A stretch of 8,281 nucleotides of DNA. Origin: Thermodesulfobacteriota bacterium. GTDB taxonomy: Bacteria; Desulfobacterota; RBG-13-43-22. Where the stretch lies: contig JALOOY010000049.1 in NCBI GenBank assembly GCA_025454185.1, forward strand, positions 1-8,281. The letters run 5' to 3'. Under the pieces are notes generated by a model, which was not told where the DNA came from, searched no databases, and was given only the letters and a program-made list of their open reading frames with translations. The translations under genes and the position numbers were made by a program. Shown here piece by piece: positions 5,840 to 8,281 of the stretch; position 1 is the stretch's first letter; every line of letters starts with the position of its first letter.

Positions 5840-5867
5840 ACTATAATACCGCCATGGAATATTTCAA
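5840..5867 (-). promoter_or_regulatory. Sigma70-like promoter for the leftward four-gene set
   Basis: On the leftward strand TTGAAA (5862-5867) and TATAGT (5840-5845) are separated by 16 bp, each matching the consensus at 5 of 6 positions. The predicted start of transcription is about 5832-5834, giving a leader of about 20 nt before the ATG at 5813. The position and quality suit a housekeeping promoter for the small membrane protein and the ABC genes. Confidence 0.55.
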
Positions 5868-5879
5868 CCGCAATTCGCT

Positions 5880-5914
5880 GTTGGATGTTGGACGTTCGAT
5901 TTTCGATGTTCGGT
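5880..5914. repeat. Five degenerate tandem heptamers (GTTSGAY-like)
   Basis: Five units begin at 5880 (GTTGGAT), 5887 (GTTGGAC), 5894 (GTTCGAT), 5901 (TTTCGAT) and 5908 (GTTCGGT). They lie in the divergent region between the small membrane protein and the FixH/YtkA-like gene, just upstream of the leftward promoter. Confidence 0.8.
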
Positions 5915-5963
5915 CTTTATTTTCGCATTGAGGTAACGTTATGTATTCAAGAAGTTTTTCAAA

Positions 5964-5991
5964 CCAGCAACCAGCAACCAGCAACCAGCAA
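5964..5991. repeat. Four exact tandem heptamers CCAGCAA
   Basis: CCAGCAA is repeated four times without change (starts 5964, 5971, 5978 and 5985), with a partial fifth copy (CAA). The tract lies 45-73 bp upstream of the FixH/YtkA-like start codon. Perfect copies suggest recent expansion or active slippage. Confidence 0.9.
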
Positions 5992-6019
5992 CAATCTTTA
6001 TTTTCGAACTAAGTTCCAC

Positions 6020-6030
6020 TATTATATATA
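6020..6030 (+). promoter_or_regulatory. Possible -10 region abutting the FixH/YtkA-like start codon
   Basis: TATTAT (6020-6025) overlapping TATATA (6025-6030) ends only 6-11 nt before the ATG at 6037. If it acts as a -10 element, transcription would begin at or within a few bases of the start codon. No clear -35 lies at the right distance. The bases before the ATG (CCTCCC) are the opposite of a ribosome site. Confidence 0.25.
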
Positions 6031-6036
6031 CCTCCC

Positions 6037-6426
6037 ATGCTGCGCCTCCTGCCCTGTTTCCTGGTTTTTCTTTTCCTGGCCGCCCCCGCCCCGGTTTCGG
6101 CGTCCGAGGCCCGTAAAATGATGGGTTCCTATGAAGTCCTGATCCGCCTGGACCGGCAGCCCCCCATCGTCGGGGACAATCCCCTGGAGATCGAGATCAA
6201 AGAGCCCGCAGGCCGCCGGGTAACGGAGGCCCGGGTGCTGGTCAATTATTACATGCCCCCCATGCCGCGCATGGCCCCCATGAATTACACCGTTCCGGCC
6301 AAACTGAAGGGAGACCGCTACCAGACCGTCATGCGCCTCATCATGGACGGCCCCTGGATCATCGCCCTGAAGATCACCCTGGGAGACAAGACCTCCACCG
6401 TCAAGTTTCATATCAATGCCCGGTAG
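6037..6426 (+). CDS. Secreted FixH/YtkA-like protein with a methionine ladder
   Basis: A 129-residue protein with a clear signal peptide: basic R3, hydrophobic core to about 18, and a likely cleavage after ASA near residue 22. The mature part of about 107 residues looks like a single beta-sandwich domain (SYEVLIRLDRQPPIVGDNPLEIEIKE and later GPWIIALKITLG) of the FixH/YtkA-like type, often found beside copper efflux and cytochrome oxidase genes. The striking part is YYMPPMPRMAPMNY: M73, M76, M79 and M82 at exact three-residue spacing, suited to thioether binding of Cu(I) or Ag(I). The start at 6037 is chosen because it gives the signal peptide its n-region; there is no Shine-Dalgarno sequence. 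It runs toward the CusA gene, with a hairpin array between. It could deliver metal to, or accept metal from, the RND pump, in the way CusF does, though it is not CusF-like in sequence; that role is inference. Confidence 0.85.
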   Translation: MLRLLPCFLVFLFLAAPAPVSASEARKMMGSYEVLIRLDRQPPIVGDNPLEIEIKEPAGRRVTEARVLVNYYMPPMPRMAPMNYTVPAKLKGDRYQTVMRLIMDGPWIIALKITLGDKTSTVKFHINAR

Positions 6427-6438
6427 AACGGACATTTC

Positions 6439-6540
6439 GAGGCTTTGCCTCGGCGAAGCCGCCATTGACGGGCGTCAGCCCCAGTGACGGGCGTCAGCCC
6501 CAGTGACGCGGCGAAGCCGCCATTGGCGGGCGAAGCCCTA
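6439..6540. repeat. Array of six mini-hairpins made of a degenerate ~19-bp tandem repeat
   Basis: Nearly the whole gap between the convergent FixH/YtkA-like and cusA genes consists of short perfect inverted repeats with 3-4 nt loops: GAGGC-TTT-GCCTC (6439-6451), CGGC-GAA-GCCG (6451-6461), GGGC-GTCA-GCCC (6470-6481), the same again (6489-6500), GCGGC-GAA-GCCGC (6508-6520) and GGGC-GAA-GCCC (6528-6538). Two units, GACGGGCGTCAGCCCCAGT at 6467-6485 and 6486-6504, are identical; a 16-bp word (6451-6466) recurs at 6509-6524. The last hairpin reaches into the cusA stop codon. It may serve as a bidirectional terminator or 3'-end stabiliser. Confidence 0.85.
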
Positions 6541-8281
6541 ATGACCAATCTGTTTCTTCAGTTCAAAGTGCCACTTCCAGATCTGGTAGACCGCCGGATA
6601 TACCAGCAGTTCCAGCAGGAACGAGGTAAAAATCCCGCCCACCATGGGGGCCGCGATCCGTTTCATCACATCGGCGCCGGCCCCGGAGGCCCACATGATC
6701 GGGATCAGGCCGAAAAACATGGTGGCCGTGGTCATGAACTTGGGCCGCAGCCGCTTCACGGCCCCGTAGCGGATGACCTCCTGCAAGTCGGCCAGCCCCC
6801 GCAGTCGCCCCTCTTTTTTGGCCTTTTCGTAGGCCAGGTCGAGATAGAGGAGCATGAAGACGCCGGTTTCGGCATCCACCCCCAGCAGGGCGATGAGCCC
6901 CACCCAGACGCCGATGCTTAAATTGTATCCGAGCAGATAGAGCAGCCAGAAGGCCCCGATAGCCGAAAAGGGCACGGCCAGGGTGATGATCAGCGTCTTG
7001 GCCAGGGACCGGGTATTGAGATAGAGGAGGAAGAGGATCAGGAACAGGGTAAAGGGAATCACCCAGATCAGCTTTTCTTTGACCCGTTCCATGGCTTCGT
7101 ACTGGCCGCTCCAGGAGATGGCATAACCCGGGGGCAGCGCTACCTTTTGCCGGAGGAGTCGCCCGGCCTCGGCAATATAGCCGGCCTGATCACGGCCGGC
7201 AATATCCAGGTAGACGTACCCGGCCAGCAGGCCGTCTTCGTTGCGGATCATGGCCGGCCCTTCGCTGACGACCATCCGGGCCAATTGCGAAACGGGGATC
7301 TGTTTCTGCCCCCCGGCCGCCGGCACCAGCACCCGGGCCAGGGCCCCCGGATCGCTGCGAAAATCCCGCTGGTAGCGGACGTTCACCGCATACCGTTCCC
7401 GGCCCTCCACGGTGGTGGTCACATTTTCCCCGCCGATGGCCCGCTGCACCGCGCCCTGGGCCTCTTCGATGCTCAACCCGTACCGCGACAGGGCCTCCCG
7501 GTCCCATTCGAAATCCAGGAAATAGCCGCTGCCGGTGCGCTCGGCAAAGACGCTGCGGGTTCCCGGCACCGGGGTCAGGACCGCTTCGATCCGGGCCCCG
7601 ATTTCCTCGATGGTATCCAGGTCCGCCCCGGAAACCTTGAGACCCAGGGGGGTCTTCAACCCCGTACTCAACATCTCGATGCGCCCCTTGATGGGCATGG
7701 TCCAGGAGTTAGCCAGGCCGGAGATCTTCAGGGCCTCGTTCATCTGATCGATCAGGTCCTCCTGGGAGATGTGATCCGGCGTGATCCGGCGCAGGACGGC
7801 TTTGGCCCACTCCGGCGCCCAGGACGAATACCAGGTGTCGGTTTTCCGCCACGCCGACTTGGGTTTGAGGGTGATCACCGTTTCCAGCATGGACAGCGGG
7901 GCCGGATCCGTGGAGGTTTCGGCCCGGCCGGCCTTGCCGAGCACGCGGTCCACTTCCGGAAAGCGGCGGATGATGCGGTCCGTCACCTGAACCAGTTTTT
8001 GGGCCTCGGTGATGGAGATGCCCGGCATGGTGGTGGGCATGTAGAGGATGGAGCCCTCCTCGAGGGGCGGCATGAACTCCGAGCCCAGCTTGAGATAAAC
8101 GGGAACGGTGGCCAGGATCAGGGCCAGGGCCGCCGCGATCACCCACCACTTCCGGCGCAGGGTCCACATGGCCACGGGCTCGTAAACGCGGATCAGGAAA
8201 CGGCTCAGGGGATGCCGTTCTTCGGCATGGATGGAGCCCACGCAAACCTTATTGACCAGTTTACAGAGGCCCAGGGGCCGG
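6538..8281 (-). CDS. cusA: CusA-type heavy-metal RND efflux pump (Cu(I)/Ag(I)), C-terminal part (5' end cut by window edge)
   Basis: The frame is open to the right edge, so the GTG at 8239-8241 is internal; about 580 of the usual ~1,045 residues are visible. Numbering from that GTG: one TM (31-50), a periplasmic region (51-388), then TMs at about 391-410, 415-438, 442-468, 502-520 and 528-555. The three methionines that bind Cu(I)/Ag(I) in E. coli CusA (M573, M623, M672) are all present, in YMPTT (M68), APLSM (M118) and RIEMLSTG (M190). Counterparts of the proton-relay residues E939 and K984 are E458 (VDAETG) and K501 (RLRPK). About 23 extra residues lie between the second and third Met compared with E. 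coli (around WYSSWAPEW). The pump takes metal from periplasm or inner membrane and works with CusB/CusC-type partners, which would be encoded beyond the window. It ends QIGH-stop, with a hairpin array on its stop codon. Confidence 0.95.
   Translation of the reverse strand, partial: RPLGLCKLVNKVCVGSIHAEERHPLSRFLIRVYEPVAMWTLRRKWWVIAAALALILATVPVYLKLGSEFMPPLEEGSILYMPTTMPGISITEAQKLVQVTDRIIRRFPEVDRVLGKAGRAETSTDPAPLSMLETVITLKPKSAWRKTDTWYSSWAPEWAKAVLRRITPDHISQEDLIDQMNEALKISGLANSWTMPIKGRIEMLSTGLKTPLGLKVSGADLDTIEEIGARIEAVLTPVPGTRSVFAERTGSGYFLDFEWDREALSRYGLSIEEAQGAVQRAIGGENVTTTVEGRERYAVNVRYQRDFRSDPGALARVLVPAAGGQKQIPVSQLARMVVSEGPAMIRNEDGLLAGYVYLDIAGRDQAGYIAEAGRLLRQKVALPPGYAISWSGQYEAMERVKEKLIWVIPFTLFLILFLLYLNTRSLAKTLIITLAVPFSAIGAFWLLYLLGYNLSIGVWVGLIALLGVDAETGVFMLLYLDLAYEKAKKEGRLRGLADLQEVIRYGAVKRLRPKFMTTATMFFGLIPIMWASGAGADVMKRIAAPMVGGIFTSFLLELLVYPAVYQIWKWHFELKKQIGH

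Noticed and set aside
6022..6465. 147-codon open frame on the - strand opposite the FixH/YtkA-like gene, which would be co-directional with cusA
   Set aside because: The + strand product has a signal peptide and a sensible domain; the opposite product is Asp/Gly-rich with no features.
6439..6540. CRISPR array or integron attachment site in the repeat region before cusA
   Set aside because: Units are adjacent (19-20 bp) with no unique spacers, and there is no cas gene, integrase or attC-type R/L box pair nearby.

Overview
The window suggests a moderately GC-rich Gram-negative bacterium, most plausibly a Desulfobacterota/deltaproteobacterium-type organism. The reasons are an inner-membrane CusA-type RND pump, a MacB/LolD-type ABC module, NarL-type signalling proteins, and intergenic DNA full of short repeats. 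This placement is an inference; there is no rRNA or other taxonomic marker here.

Left part (1-2096) is signalling. The C-terminal half of a PAS-containing NarL/NarX-type sensor histidine kinase runs rightward and is cut by the window edge. It converges on a complete NarL/LuxR-type response regulator running leftward. That regulator shares a 157-bp divergent upstream region, containing two dyads and a direct repeat, with a stand-alone CheY-like receiver running rightward. Together they look like a phosphorelay with a DNA-binding output and a DNA-binding-free receiver.

Middle part (2236-5813) is a leftward set of four genes, read from 5813 down to 2236. They encode a small membrane-anchored protein of unknown function, a MacB/FtsX-type ABC permease (overlapping the previous gene by 17 nt), its LolD/MacB-type ATPase, and a polytopic membrane protein with a Cys-Cys pair and a CPFC motif. 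A good sigma70-like promoter lies just upstream of the first gene. The two gaps inside this set (191 and 284 bp) hold heptamer repeats, a long inverted repeat and REP-like palindromes.

Right part (5814-8281): a divergent 223-bp intergenic region with two heptamer tracts leads into a small secreted FixH/YtkA-like protein with a methionine ladder. It runs rightward and converges on the C-terminal part of a CusA-type Cu(I)/Ag(I) RND efflux pump, cut by the right edge. The 111 bp between them is almost entirely a run of six mini-hairpins built from a degenerate ~19-bp unit.

Taken together, genes 2236-8281 look like a periplasmic metal (probably copper or silver) handling locus: an RND exporter, a Met-rich periplasmic protein, an ABC module of the MacB/FtsX mechanotransmission type, and a Cys-containing membrane protein. 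A joint role is inferred from proximity and motifs, not shown. The most distinctive DNA-level signal is that five separate intergenic positions carry tracts with a strict 7-bp period but different unit sequences.
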